A stretch of 64,000 nt of DNA from positions 4,861-68,860 of the forward strand of contig URBN01000010.1 of NCBI GenBank assembly GCA_900546145.1, written 5' to 3'. Both the position numbers and the translations under genes were made by a program. Positions 14,809 to 23,957 of this stretch are shown piece by piece (positions within the stretch are counted from its first letter, which is position 1; each line of letters opens with the position of its first letter). Under the pieces are notes generated by a model. The model was not told the origin of the DNA. It did no database searches and was given only the letters and a program-made list of their open reading frames with translations. This DNA is from an uncultured Desulfovibrio sp. (GTDB taxonomy: Bacteria; Desulfobacterota; Desulfovibrionia; Desulfovibrionales; Desulfovibrionaceae).

Positions 14809-15579
14809 ATGCAGACATCTCCGCTGGCCCGCTTTCTCGACACGCTGGCCTTCTTCACCTGTCTCGTGCCCGCGCGTATGTACAGCGGTACGGATATGCC
14901 CCGCTGCGTCCCGTGGTTTTCAGCAGCCGGACTTACCATCGGCTTCATCACCACCGGTCTGTCCCTTCTGGCCGGGCTCTTCTTCAGGAGCATAGTCCCG
15001 CCTCTCTTCCAGGCTCTGGCCGCAGGCTTCGTCTGGTGCGCCGCCGAGATCATCATCTCCCGGGCCCTGCACTGGGACGGACTCTCCGATCTCGCGGACG
15101 CCCTTGGGAGCTCACGGGACGGAGAGGGTTTCTGGCAGGTTCTTAAGGACAGCCGCGTGGGATCCTTCGGCGCACTGGCCATGGTCTGTGTCTTCGCGGG
15201 GCAGGTCATCGCCTGTTCCGCACACGCGGCACGCGGTGATGTTCTGGTTCTTGTCCTTGCTCCGGCGGCCAGCCGCTGTCTAGCGGCCCTTCCCTTCTGC
15301 TATGTGGCGCCGCACAATCCGAAATCCCTGGGCGGACGTTTCTCAGGAGGGGGCACGGCAGGCACGAAGCGGCTTTCCTTCTGCCTTCTCGCTATCATGC
15401 TCGCGCTCTGCGCTATGGCCGGCGTTTCGCTGGCAGGCCTCGCGCTTCTGGTTTCTTCATGCGCCCTGCTTCTTCTCTTCATCATCAGGACGGCCAGAAG
15501 GCAGGGCGGCATATCCGGAGACTTCATCGGCGCCACTATCGAAGCGGGGCAGCTTCTCGTCCTGCTCTTTTCCTTTTAG
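14809..15579 (+). CDS. cobS: Adenosylcobinamide-GDP ribazoletransferase
   Basis: A 256-aa polytopic membrane enzyme that joins adenosylcobinamide-GDP and alpha-ribazole in the last steps of cobalamin synthesis. The motif ALHWDGLSDLADALGSS (about residues 85-101) is the metal-binding signature of CobS. Five or more hydrophobic helices follow. No strong Shine-Dalgarno is present; the start lies 5 bases past rex, so it is probably translated by coupling. Its stop overlaps that of the convergent cbiA by 4 bases. Confidence 0.93.
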   Translation: MQTSPLARFLDTLAFFTCLVPARMYSGTDMPRCVPWFSAAGLTIGFITTGLSLLAGLFFRSIVPPLFQALAAGFVWCAAEIIISRALHWDGLSDLADALGSSRDGEGFWQVLKDSRVGSFGALAMVCVFAGQVIACSAHAARGDVLVLVLAPAASRCLAALPFCYVAPHNPKSLGGRFSGGGTAGTKRLSFCLLAIMLALCAMAGVSLAGLALLVSSCALLLLFIIRTARRQGGISGDFIGATIEAGQLLVLLFSF

Positions 15580-17033
15580 CCGCGCCAGGTGCGGGCGAGC
15601 CTCACGAGGCCTTCAGCCCATTCAGGCAGGATAGGGGCGAAGATGTGCGTATATGCCCCCCAGGTGTTGCCGGCAGTTATAGCATCTGTGCCCTTTCCGA
15701 ATCCCCTTCCCTTGCTGAGCCGGAGGCAGGGGGCGGAGATATCCGAGGTGGGAAGGACGTTCGAAAAATGGAATTCGTGGCCGCGGATAGTAAGCCCGGC
15801 CGGATAAAAAGGCGTATCCCGGATGGTTTCTCCGGTCACGTAGCCGAGCCCCACAGGGCGTTTATGCATCTCAATGTCCACGGGCAGAATGCCGGCAGCG
15901 GGAGATCTTTCCCCGTTCCTGGTGATGCTGCGCGAAAGGACCATCAGTCCGCCGCATTCGGCGTAAACCGGGAGACCGAGCCTTGAGGCTGCAGCGAGTT
16001 CGGCGAGACGGGGACTTGCGGCAAGCTCAGAGAGATAATCTTCCGGGAATCCGCCGCCCAGGTAGACAGCGTCAATGCGATCTCCATGCCCCGTAAAATT
16101 CCATGGTTCGCTGTCCGCAAAGGAGAGCCTTCTGAGCTTTGCTCCGGCGCGTTCGAGCGCCTCCAGGTTTTCCCTGTAATAGAACCACAGGCAGGCATCG
16201 CGCACGTAGCCGATAACAGGCGGGTTGTCGAAACGCACCGGCTCCCCTTCCCAGAAAGGCCGGATGCCACTGAGGGGTGCCGCGCTGCGCGCCGAGGATA
16301 AAATTCTGTCCACGTCCACGTTGCCGGCGATGTAGGCCTTCAGTCCGTCAAGAACGCTCCGGGCCGTATCAGTGAGTCTGTCGCCCAGAAGGGACGCTAT
16401 GCCCATATGCCGCTCGGGCAGGGGATTTTCCGGAAGCCTCGGGAGCTCTCCGAGCACAGGCAGATCCGTATAGGTCTCGATGCTCTGCCTGAGATAGCGC
16501 CCGTGCCGGCTTCTGCCCACCTGATTGAGGACAACGCCGGCGAAGGAAAGCCCCTTCTCAAAACGGGTCAGGCCCTGAAGGATCGCTGCCGCGGTCCTGG
16601 TCATCTTGGTGGCGTTGAGAGAAATGACGATGGGTGCGCCGAGATCCCTGGCCAGTGTGGCCGTGGAGCAGGAACCTTCCACATCGAGCCCGTCGTAGAG
16701 GCCGCGGTTGCCTTCGATGACAGCCACGGCGTTCCCCCTCTCAAGGGAGCCGTCAGGCAGAAAACGCGCGGCATGGTGAGCAAAAAGAGAAAGGAGCCTG
16801 TCCCTGGAAAGAAAGAAGGGATCGAGGTTGGTGGACGGCCGCCCGGCCGCTGCTGACAGCCAGGCGGCGTCGATATAGTCGGGCCCTTTTTTGAAGGGAA
16901 GTACGTCAAGACCGCGGGCTGCGAGAGCCCCGGCGAGACCGAGGCTCAGGAGCGTTTTGCCGCCTCCGCCGCAGGTCGAGGTGACGATGAAGCGGGGCAG
17001 GCCGAGGCGTGACGGATCTTCCCTCATGGGCAT
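15576..17033 (-). CDS. cbiA: Cobyrinate a,c-diamide synthase
   Basis: A 485-aa amidotransferase making cobyrinate a,c-diamide from cobyrinate with glutamine and ATP. The N-terminal dethiobiotin-synthetase-like ATPase has STCGGGGKTLLSLGLAGAL (P-loop) and FKKGPDYIDAAW. The C-terminal class I glutaminase-like domain has GLPVYAECGGLMVLS with the nucleophilic Cys, and GHEFHFSNV near the end with its His. An ATG at 17027 is also possible as the start. It is 10 bases downstream of the AICAR formyltransferase gene on the same strand and converges on cobS. Confidence 0.94.
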   Translation of the reverse strand: MPMREDPSRLGLPRFIVTSTCGGGGKTLLSLGLAGALAARGLDVLPFKKGPDYIDAAWLSAAAGRPSTNLDPFFLSRDRLLSLFAHHAARFLPDGSLERGNAVAVIEGNRGLYDGLDVEGSCSTATLARDLGAPIVISLNATKMTRTAAAILQGLTRFEKGLSFAGVVLNQVGRSRHGRYLRQSIETYTDLPVLGELPRLPENPLPERHMGIASLLGDRLTDTARSVLDGLKAYIAGNVDVDRILSSARSAAPLSGIRPFWEGEPVRFDNPPVIGYVRDACLWFYYRENLEALERAGAKLRRLSFADSEPWNFTGHGDRIDAVYLGGGFPEDYLSELAASPRLAELAAASRLGLPVYAECGGLMVLSRSITRNGERSPAAGILPVDIEMHKRPVGLGYVTGETIRDTPFYPAGLTIRGHEFHFSNVLPTSDISAPCLRLSKGRGFGKGTDAITAGNTWGAYTHIFAPILPEWAEGLVRLARTWRG

Positions 17034-17043
17034 GTCTGTCGTC

Positions 17044-18321
17044 CTAGTGCTTGAAGGAACGCTGGCCGGTGAAGACCATGGCCACCTGCGGGGAGTGCTC
17101 GTTAACAGCCTGGATGACTTCCCAGTCGCGGATGGAGCCGCCGGGCTGGCCGATGGCGGTCACGCCCTCTGCCATGGCCACATCCACGCCGTCGCGGAAG
17201 GGGAAGAAGCCGTCGGAGATGATGACCGACCCGGCGAGTCCGCCGTGGGCTTCCCTGGCGCGGGCCTGAATGTCGGCGAGCTTGTCGGCAAAGCCCTTGT
17301 CGGAGCCGGCCTTGGCCTTGAGCTCATAGAGGGTGAGGCCGAGTTCACGGAAGGACAGGATGTCCTCGTACTTGTGGTAGGCCTTGTAGATGGCGAGCTC
17401 GACGCAGCCCACGCGGTCCTGTTCGCCCGTGCCGATGGCCGTGGTGGCGCCGTTGTGAGCAAAAATAACGGAATTGGAGGTCACGCCGGACTCGACGGCC
17501 CAGGCGAAGCGCAGATCATCGAATTCCTGAGCTGTGGGCCTGCGTGCGGTAAAGGTGTTGCCCGCCTTGTCCGTCGCTTCTGCAGGGATGAAATCGTCAG
17601 CGGAAAGGATGCGGTTCTGGAAGGACTTCTGCACCACAAGGCCGCCATCGGAAAGGCACTTGATGTCGAGGTAGGCCGATTTGAGGAACTTTTCGAGCTC
17701 GCCGAGCCCGGGCAGTTCCATGATGCGCAGATTCTTGCGCGACTTCAGGATATCGACAACGCCTTCTTCAAAAGAGGGCGCGGCGACGACTTCAAAATAA
17801 TTGGCAGCCACGAGTTCGGCCGCTTCCTTGGTGAAGGGCCGGTTGACCACGATGGCGCCGCCGAAAGCGGCGATGCGGTCGCACCAGAAAGCCTTTTCCA
17901 GGGCATCAGCGATACCCTTGTCGGACCAAGCCGCGCCGCAGGGATTGTTGTGCTTGATGATGAGGGCGGCCGGTTTGTCGGTGAGGTACTGCAGAATGTT
18001 GGCGCCGTTGTCGACGTCGGTCAGGTTGGTCTTGCCGGGATGTTTGCCGGCCTGGATCATCTGCGCTTCTGTGAGCGAGGAGACAATGCCCTGTCCGGGC
18101 TGACGCCAGCTGCGGCCGCCAAGAGTAATGCCACCGTCGACGAGTTCGTAAAGCGCGGCGGGCTGATCAGGATTCTCGCCGTAACGGAGGCCTTTCTTTT
18201 CGCCTCCGATCTCCCACTGGCGCTTGCGGTAAACAAGCTTCTCGTCTCCGAGGGTAATGGTCATGGTTTCGGGAAAGTCTTCCTTCACTATGGTCTTATA
18301 CATTGCTTTGAGATTGGACAT
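17044..18321 (-). CDS. purH: Stand-alone AICAR formyltransferase
   Basis: A 425-aa protein matching only the formyltransferase part of PurH, which turns AICAR and 10-formyl-THF into FAICAR. The catalytic Lys-His pair is in IIKHNNPCGAAW, and FGGAIVVNRPF and SDGFFPFRD are further family motifs. The IMP cyclohydrolase domain that precedes it in most bacteria is absent, so a separate cyclohydrolase must exist elsewhere. The start at 18321 (MSNLKAMYK) follows GGGAGGAAAC; the frame open to 18522 is not used. No ZTP riboswitch was seen in its leader. It precedes cbiA in the same direction. Confidence 0.92.
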   Translation of the reverse strand: MSNLKAMYKTIVKEDFPETMTITLGDEKLVYRKRQWEIGGEKKGLRYGENPDQPAALYELVDGGITLGGRSWRQPGQGIVSSLTEAQMIQAGKHPGKTNLTDVDNGANILQYLTDKPAALIIKHNNPCGAAWSDKGIADALEKAFWCDRIAAFGGAIVVNRPFTKEAAELVAANYFEVVAAPSFEEGVVDILKSRKNLRIMELPGLGELEKFLKSAYLDIKCLSDGGLVVQKSFQNRILSADDFIPAEATDKAGNTFTARRPTAQEFDDLRFAWAVESGVTSNSVIFAHNGATTAIGTGEQDRVGCVELAIYKAYHKYEDILSFRELGLTLYELKAKAGSDKGFADKLADIQARAREAHGGLAGSVIISDGFFPFRDGVDVAMAEGVTAIGQPGGSIRDWEVIQAVNEHSPQVAMVFTGQRSFKH

Positions 18322-18612
18322 GTTTCCTCCCTTCGTGTGCTTTTCTGCTAACACAGACAGCCCGCGTCCGCCACATGGTTTTTGCAGTGACTTTTGGCCT
18401 GTTTGTGAAAAAAACGCCAGAGTTTCCATTTTGTTGTGATCTGCGTCTCTGACTGGAATTTGGGTAATTAGTAGGGGAAGACAGTTTGGAAGTGATCTGC
18501 CAACTGAACAGAGGCATTGCACCGGGCAGTAAGTGTGCGATTCGCCGCGTATCGGACCCGCAGACCGGTATACTGTTCTGATGTCTGGCGGAGAGCCTAA
18601 AGGAGTCGAAAT
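18322..18612. promoter_or_regulatory. Divergent promoter region, purH and nrfH
   Basis: No gene is seen in these 291 bases, which must hold promoters for both directions. No ZTP riboswitch, Rex operator or convincing -35/-10 pair could be picked out by eye. Confidence 0.4.
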
Positions 18613-19194
18613 GTGAAAAAATTCCTCCAGAGTCTCTCAAACAGATGTGTCATTGTTCTCTCCATTTGCGCGGGCGCCATCATAGGACTGGCCGGCTACA
18701 TAGCCTATGCCTCCAATGTGACGTCCTACCTGACGAACGATCCGTCAGCGTGCACGAACTGCCACGTAATGTCTTCCTACTACGCCACCTGGAGTCACAG
18801 CTCGCATGCAACGCGGGCCACCTGCAATGACTGCCATGTTCCGCATCCCAGCGTCATTGCAAAGTACTACTTCAAGGCGAAGGACGGCCTCTACCATGCA
18901 GCCGTGTTCACGGCCCACGCCGAACCCCAGGTGCTCCGTCCGAGGACGGCCAGCGCAACGGTCATCATGAACAACTGCATCCGCTGCCACACGCAGCTGA
19001 ATACGGAATTCGTGAAGACCGGCATGGTATCCTACGTGGATACCCTGAACGGCAACGGCAAGGCCTGCTGGACCTGTCACACTCAGGTTCCGCACACGAA
19101 GGTGAGCAACCTTTCGTCCACACCGAACGCCATTGTTCCGCTTCCCGGGTCGAAGCTCTCGGGAATGGCTTCCTGGCTTGAGAACAAACAATAA
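18613..19194 (+). CDS. nrfH: NrfH, quinol-oxidising tetraheme cytochrome c
   Basis: A 193-aa membrane-anchored cytochrome that takes electrons from menaquinol and hands them to NrfA. One N-terminal helix (about residues 12-32) is followed by four heme sites: CTNCH, CNDCH, CIRCH and CWTCH. The first is CTNCHVM, the CxxCHxM pattern of NrfH in which heme 1 is ligated by Met. The start is GTG at 18613: the ATG two bases earlier runs straight into TGA, and AAAGGAG lies 8 bases upstream. It is about 30 bases before nrfA and forms the NrfHA complex with it. Confidence 0.95.
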   Translation: MKKFLQSLSNRCVIVLSICAGAIIGLAGYIAYASNVTSYLTNDPSACTNCHVMSSYYATWSHSSHATRATCNDCHVPHPSVIAKYYFKAKDGLYHAAVFTAHAEPQVLRPRTASATVIMNNCIRCHTQLNTEFVKTGMVSYVDTLNGNGKACWTCHTQVPHTKVSNLSSTPNAIVPLPGSKLSGMASWLENKQ

Positions 19195-19223
19195 ACATCA
19201 CGCTAATGGGAAAGGGAGTAACT

Positions 19224-20702
19224 ATGAGTTCCGAAGAAACACCTAAGCGCAAGTCGTCCCTCGGCTGGATTCTCTGCGCCGCAGCCATGGTCGTCGTCTT
19301 CCTCCTCGGCATGCTGGCGGCGTCCATCAACGAACGCAAGGCTGAAGTCGCTTCGATATACAACAACAAAAAAATCGAGCTCACCCAGACCAACGCCAAG
19401 AACAGCGACTGGGGCCTGAATTACCCCAGGGAATATGAAACCTGGAAGATGACGGAAAAGGGCGATTTCAAGAGCAAGTACAACGGCAACGATGAACATG
19501 ACGTCCTCGCTGACCGCCCGAACATGGTCATCCTGTGGGCAGGCTATGCCTTCTCCCAGGACTACACCAAGCCGCGCGGCCACATGCACGCTATTGAGGA
19601 TATGCGCCGCACTCTGCGTACCGGCGCCCCCATGGACGGCAAGGGCGAAATGCAGCCCGGCACCTGCTGGACCTGCAAGAGCCCCGATGTTCCGCGCTAC
19701 ATGGCTGAACACGGCATCGCCGAATTCTACGCCAAGAAGTGGAGCGAACTCGGCAGCGAAATCGTGAATCCCATCGGCTGCGCCGACTGCCATGACGCCA
19801 AGACCATGAACCTGCGCGTCTCCAGGCCCGCTCTCATCGAGGCCTTCAAGCGCCAGGGCAAGGACATCAACAACGCCACCCAGCAGGAAATGCGCTCTCT
19901 CGTGTGTGCCCAGTGCCACGAAGAATACTATTTCAAGAAGGGCACCAACTATCTGACCTTCCCCTTTGACAAGGGTCAGACCGTTGAAGCCATCGAGCAG
20001 TACTACGACGAACAGGGCTTCACTGACTACGTCCACAAGCTCAGCAAGACCCCCATCCTCAAGGCCCAGCATCCTGGCTGGAGCATGTTCCTGCAGGGCC
20101 CCCACGGCCAGCATGGCGTGGCCTGCGCCGACTGCCATATGCCCTACAAGGCTGAGGGCGGCATCAAGTACTCCGATCACCAGATCATGAGCCCGCTCGC
20201 CAAGATCTCCTCCACCTGCCAGACCTGCCACAGGGAATCCGAGGAGAATCTGAGGAACTGGGCCAACGAAAACCTCCGCAAGGGCGAGGAAGTCCGCACC
20301 GTGGCTGAAGAAGCCCTGGCGAAGGATCACATCATGGCCAAGGCCTGCTGGGATGCCGGCGCCACCGAAGAAGAGATGCAGCCCATCCTGAAGCTCATCC
20401 GTCAGTCCCAGTGGCGCTGGGACTACGCCGTCGCCTCTCATGGCGCCGCGTTCCACGCTCCCGCTGAATTCCAGCGCATCATGAGCCACAGCATCGAGAA
20501 GGCCTATCAGGCCCAGGTGCTCCTCCAGAAGGTCATGATTGCCCACAACGTCAACTTCACCATGCCTGACGTCTCCACCAAGGAAAAGGCCCAGGCCTAC
20601 ATCGGCCTGAACATGGCCGAGAAGAAGGCCGCCAAGGACAAGTTCCTCCAGACGGTCGTCCCGCAGTGGGTCGAGGAAGCCAAGAAGGCCGGCCGCCTCT
20701 AG
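19224..20702 (+). CDS. nrfA: Cytochrome c nitrite reductase (ammonia-forming)
   Basis: A 492-aa pentaheme enzyme reducing nitrite to ammonium with six electrons; it can also act on sulfite. An uncleaved helix near the N-terminus (residues 12-34) anchors it, as in other deltaproteobacterial NrfA. The active-site heme motif CWTCK is at 148-152, followed by four CxxCH sites (CADCH, CAQCH, CADCH, CQTCH). HEEYYF follows the third, and its Tyr is an active-site residue of the family. The start at 19224 (MSSEETPKRK) follows AAAGGGAG. A terminator follows. The CxxCK heme needs a dedicated lyase, which fits the resB-ccsA pair next downstream. Confidence 0.96.
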   Translation: MSSEETPKRKSSLGWILCAAAMVVVFLLGMLAASINERKAEVASIYNNKKIELTQTNAKNSDWGLNYPREYETWKMTEKGDFKSKYNGNDEHDVLADRPNMVILWAGYAFSQDYTKPRGHMHAIEDMRRTLRTGAPMDGKGEMQPGTCWTCKSPDVPRYMAEHGIAEFYAKKWSELGSEIVNPIGCADCHDAKTMNLRVSRPALIEAFKRQGKDINNATQQEMRSLVCAQCHEEYYFKKGTNYLTFPFDKGQTVEAIEQYYDEQGFTDYVHKLSKTPILKAQHPGWSMFLQGPHGQHGVACADCHMPYKAEGGIKYSDHQIMSPLAKISSTCQTCHRESEENLRNWANENLRKGEEVRTVAEEALAKDHIMAKACWDAGATEEEMQPILKLIRQSQWRWDYAVASHGAAFHAPAEFQRIMSHSIEKAYQAQVLLQKVMIAHNVNFTMPDVSTKEKAQAYIGLNMAEKKAAKDKFLQTVVPQWVEEAKKAGRL

Positions 20703-20733
20703 GCCGCACCTCCCAGGTTCCGCACGCATAAAC

Positions 20734-20770
20734 GGAGCGCCGGCGGGTTTCCCCCGGCGCTCTTTCTTAT
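20734..20770 (+). terminator. Terminator after nrfA
   Basis: GGAGCGCCGG (20734-20743) pairs with CCGGCGCTC(T) (20754-20763), followed by TTTCTTAT. Confidence 0.8.
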
Positions 20771-20821
20771 CCCTCCCCTTTTTTCTCAGGCCCCGGGAAG
20801 CGCCGGGCGAAGGAGTTCTGT

Positions 20822-22111
20822 TTGCTTTTCTCTCTTGATACTCCCGAATCCGGGCAGGACGGATCGAGCCCGGCATCTCCGCGCAGACTGTGGCAGGCGC
20901 CTTACGGCGTTGCCGAAAGTGCCGTGCTCACAGGCATGCTTCTCGTCACCGGCTTCGCGCTGCAGTGGGTCGCGGGTCCCGCCGATTTTTACCTTCTGAC
21001 CTTTCCCTTCAACCTCATAGGCGGACTGGCCATTCTTCTCCTGGGAGGCCTGCTCGCCGCGTTCCGCCGCACTCCTGTCTGCGCCTGGCTCATCGGGCCC
21101 CAGCTCGCCGCGGGCCTGCTCGCCGGCCTGCTTTTCCTCTCTCTCATCATGGGGCTCTTCCTGCAGACCGGGCCTGACAAAGCGGCCGGGATTGCGGGCC
21201 GCCTCGGCCTCAGGAGCGTCACGCACTGCTGGCCCTTTGTCCTTCTCTACACACTGCTTCTCATCACCCTCTCCGGCACCGCGTCCGCGCGTATCCGCCA
21301 TCCCCTGAAGAACGCCGTCTTCCTGCTCTGGCATTTCGGCGTGTGGGCAGCTCTCGCCGGCGCGGGACTCGGTATTCCCGACCAGCAGCACTACGTCATG
21401 TACGTGAACACGGGAGAAACGCAGTGGCGTGTGTATTCCGAAGACGGACAGGGACTCGCTCTCCCCGTAGCCATCACCCTGCATTCCTTCACTATGGAGG
21501 AATACGCCCCGAAACTCGTAGTCATCGACCGCAAGACCGGCCTTCCGCAGCCTGAGGGCAGGCCCGAATTTTTCCAGATAGCCCCCCAGACGCCCCAGGG
21601 ACGCCTCGGCAAATGGGATATCCACGTGGACACCTTCTATCCCCGCGCTGTTTTCGCCGGCAACGAAACGTTCCAGCCCCAGGAAAAACCCGGTTCCTCA
21701 CCGGCCGTAAAAGTCACGGTCCGCTCCCTGGAGAACGGTAAAACCCAGAGCGGCTGGATTTCTTCGGGGAACATGGACGAATTTATGCACGTGGTGAATC
21801 TCGATGAGCGCTACGCCCTTGCCGTGACGCCGGCTGAACCCAAACAGTTCATTTCCGATGTCACTGTCCTCGTGAAGGGTGACGAGCCCGTGCGCACGAA
21901 GATAGAGGTCAATGCCCCGCTGCGCATAGGAAACTGGATCATCTACCAGTACGGCTACGACCAGCGCCTCGGCCGGTATTCCGATTACAGCAGCTTTGAG
22001 CTCGTCTGTGACCCATGGCTGCCCGTTGTTTACGCGGGCTTCATCCTCATGTCCCTGGCCGCCATCTTCAGCATCTGCAGGCGTCCCGCCCGCAGGGAGG
22101 AACGCTCATGA
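20822..22111 (+). CDS. resB: ResB/CcsB cytochrome c biogenesis protein
   Basis: A 429-aa membrane protein of the system II cytochrome c maturation pathway. Four hydrophobic helices are visible: three in the first 200 residues and one near the C-terminus (VVYAGFILMSLAAIFSI), with a large periplasmic domain between, the ResB layout. The start is TTG at 20822, chosen by AAGGAG six bases upstream and the lack of an in-frame ATG near. Its stop overlaps the ccsA start (ATGA). ResB and CcsA together ferry heme to the outside and attach it; sitting directly after nrfHA, they probably mature the NrfHA hemes. Confidence 0.88.
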   Translation: MLFSLDTPESGQDGSSPASPRRLWQAPYGVAESAVLTGMLLVTGFALQWVAGPADFYLLTFPFNLIGGLAILLLGGLLAAFRRTPVCAWLIGPQLAAGLLAGLLFLSLIMGLFLQTGPDKAAGIAGRLGLRSVTHCWPFVLLYTLLLITLSGTASARIRHPLKNAVFLLWHFGVWAALAGAGLGIPDQQHYVMYVNTGETQWRVYSEDGQGLALPVAITLHSFTMEEYAPKLVVIDRKTGLPQPEGRPEFFQIAPQTPQGRLGKWDIHVDTFYPRAVFAGNETFQPQEKPGSSPAVKVTVRSLENGKTQSGWISSGNMDEFMHVVNLDERYALAVTPAEPKQFISDVTVLVKGDEPVRTKIEVNAPLRIGNWIIYQYGYDQRLGRYSDYSSFELVCDPWLPVVYAGFILMSLAAIFSICRRPARREERS

Positions 22112-22887
22112 TCTGGAATCAGCTCTCCTGGTTCGCCGTCCCCGCGCTTTCGCTCTGGATTCTCGGCGTCCTGCTCGCACAGAGGAAAGGAAACCCGGCG
22201 CCCGCCTTTCTGGCCACGCTGGCCGGCTGGATTGTGCTCTCCGTCTTCATCGGTCTCCTCTGGCGGGACCTCGGCAGGCCTCCCATCCGCACCATGGGTG
22301 AGACGCGGCTCCTCTTTGCGTCTGCGCTCTCTCTCATCGGCCTTCTGACCGCCCTGCGCACCCGCTATCTGTGGCTGCTCAGTTTCTCCAACCTGATTGC
22401 TTCCGTCTTTCTTTTCATTCTGATTCTGCGTCCCGGCATGCAGTCCGGCGCACTCATGCCGGCTCTGCAGAGTGCGTGGTTCCCGCCCCACGTTGCCTGC
22501 TACATCACTTCGTATTCCATACTCGGCGTGGCTACGCTCCTGTCCCTGAAGCAAATCCGGGACAACAGGAAGGATGGTTCCTGGCATCTCATGCCCGCCC
22601 TGGACGCCGTTGTCAGGCTGGGCTTCGCCTTCCTCGTCCTCGGGCTCATCACGGGCGCAGTCTGGGCCAAGCAGGCCTGGGGCGACTACTGGGCCTGGGA
22701 TCCCAAGGAGACATGGGCCTTCATTACGGTGTCAGCCTACCTCGTCTACATTCACCTGCGCGCACGGCGCGTGCTCACGCGGGGCACGCTCGGCCTTCTG
22801 ACCGTGGCCTTTATACTCCTTCTCATCACGTGGCTCGGCATGTCCTTCATTCCCGCTGCGCAGACCAGCGTGCACGTCTACTCCTAA
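22108..22887 (+). CDS. ccsA: CcsA/ResC-type heme lyase subunit
   Basis: A 259-aa membrane protein with about eight helices. The tryptophan-rich heme-handling motif WGDYWAWDPKETWAF lies near residue 190, flanked by helices carrying conserved His. It overlaps resB by 4 bases, so the two are translated together. Together they correspond to the split form of NrfI, a fused CcsBA-type lyase that in epsilonproteobacteria attaches heme to the CxxCK motif of NrfA. Whether this pair is specific for CWTCK or serves all c-type cytochromes is not decided by the sequence. Confidence 0.92.
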   Translation: MIWNQLSWFAVPALSLWILGVLLAQRKGNPAPAFLATLAGWIVLSVFIGLLWRDLGRPPIRTMGETRLLFASALSLIGLLTALRTRYLWLLSFSNLIASVFLFILILRPGMQSGALMPALQSAWFPPHVACYITSYSILGVATLLSLKQIRDNRKDGSWHLMPALDAVVRLGFAFLVLGLITGAVWAKQAWGDYWAWDPKETWAFITVSAYLVYIHLRARRVLTRGTLGLLTVAFILLLITWLGMSFIPAAQTSVHVYS

Positions 22888-22983
22888 AAACGCGGAAGGG
22901 CCGCTTTGCAGGCCGGAAAGAGATTTCTTATAGTGGTCTTTCATCCTTTCCCGTGTAAGCCTGCCGGGAGCAAACGCCGCACC

Positions 22984-23844
22984 ATGCATACAGCCACACT
23001 CCTTCAGGGCGCCTGTGACACCCACGTGCATTTCGCGCCGGACATCGTGCCCCGCCTTCTTTCTGGTCCCCAGCTCGCAGCCGGGGCCAGGGAACTGGGC
23101 ATGAAGGCGATCCTGATCAAGAACCACTACTGTCCCACCTACCTCGCTGCCAGCGCCCTCGATGAAATGTTCCCCGGCCTGCGCGTCTTCGGGGGGCTCG
23201 TGCTCAACGCCTCCTGCGGCGGACTCAATCCTGACGCCGTGCGCTGTGCCCTGCGCATGGGGGCCAGAGAAATCTGGATGCCCACAGTCTCTTCCCTCAG
23301 GCACGTCACCTTTTTTCACGCGCCCCCGGGAACGCTCTGTGTGCCCGTTTTCGATGACAGGGGGCGTCCCGCCCCGGGGCTTCCCGAGATCCTTGACCTT
23401 ATCGCGCACTCGGGGGCCATACTCGGAACCGGGCACCTCTCCCCCTTCGAGTGCGAAGCCCTGGTTTCCCTGGCGAAGCAGACAGGCGTCAGAAAAATAC
23501 TCGTCACGCATCCGGAATTCGAAGCCGTGGGCATGGATCTCGACACGCAGGTGCGCCTCGCAGAACAGGGAGTTTTCTTCGAGCGCTGCTGTCACGCCCT
23601 GTACACACGGCAGCATCTCCCCCTGGCCCTTGTGGCGAGACAGATCCGCTGCGTCGGCGTCGGGAGCACGGTCCTCGCGTCTGACATGGGGCAGCTCGGC
23701 TATCCGGAACCGGCCCACGCACTCCTGCATTTCTGTGAGTCCCTCATGCGCCTCGGCTTCAGTCAGGAGGACATAAGGACCATGGTCTGCGAAAACCCGG
23801 CCCGCCTCCTCGGGCTTCCGGCGCAGGAAAGCGGCACTCTCTGA
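22984..23844 (+). CDS. DUF6282-like amidohydrolase-fold protein
   Basis: A 286-aa protein with the metal-dependent hydrolase start DTHVHFAPD (His-x-His near residue 14), a Lys in IKNHYCP, GTGHLSPFE and ILVTHPEFEAVG as later His sites, and SDMGQ with the final Asp, all in the order of the amidohydrolase superfamily. The exact reaction is unknown. The chosen ATG at 22984 has GGGAG upstream, though rather far. It follows ccsA by 96 bases and may be read with it, but no functional tie is obvious. Confidence 0.75.
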   Translation: MHTATLLQGACDTHVHFAPDIVPRLLSGPQLAAGARELGMKAILIKNHYCPTYLAASALDEMFPGLRVFGGLVLNASCGGLNPDAVRCALRMGAREIWMPTVSSLRHVTFFHAPPGTLCVPVFDDRGRPAPGLPEILDLIAHSGAILGTGHLSPFECEALVSLAKQTGVRKILVTHPEFEAVGMDLDTQVRLAEQGVFFERCCHALYTRQHLPLALVARQIRCVGVGSTVLASDMGQLGYPEPAHALLHFCESLMRLGFSQEDIRTMVCENPARLLGLPAQESGTL

Positions 23845-23957
23845 AAAATCCCGCGAATGTCAGATACTTGTCACAGGCATGGACTGGAAGTAAGATAGAA
23901 AGGTATGTGTCCGATTCCGTGTCTCTGAAAGCGTGCCGTGTAACGGCAAAGGCTAGA

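Noticed and set aside
18322..18545. ZTP riboswitch ahead of the AICAR formyltransferase
   Set aside because: The expected CCGCCUGGGC-type block and paired stems are not found.
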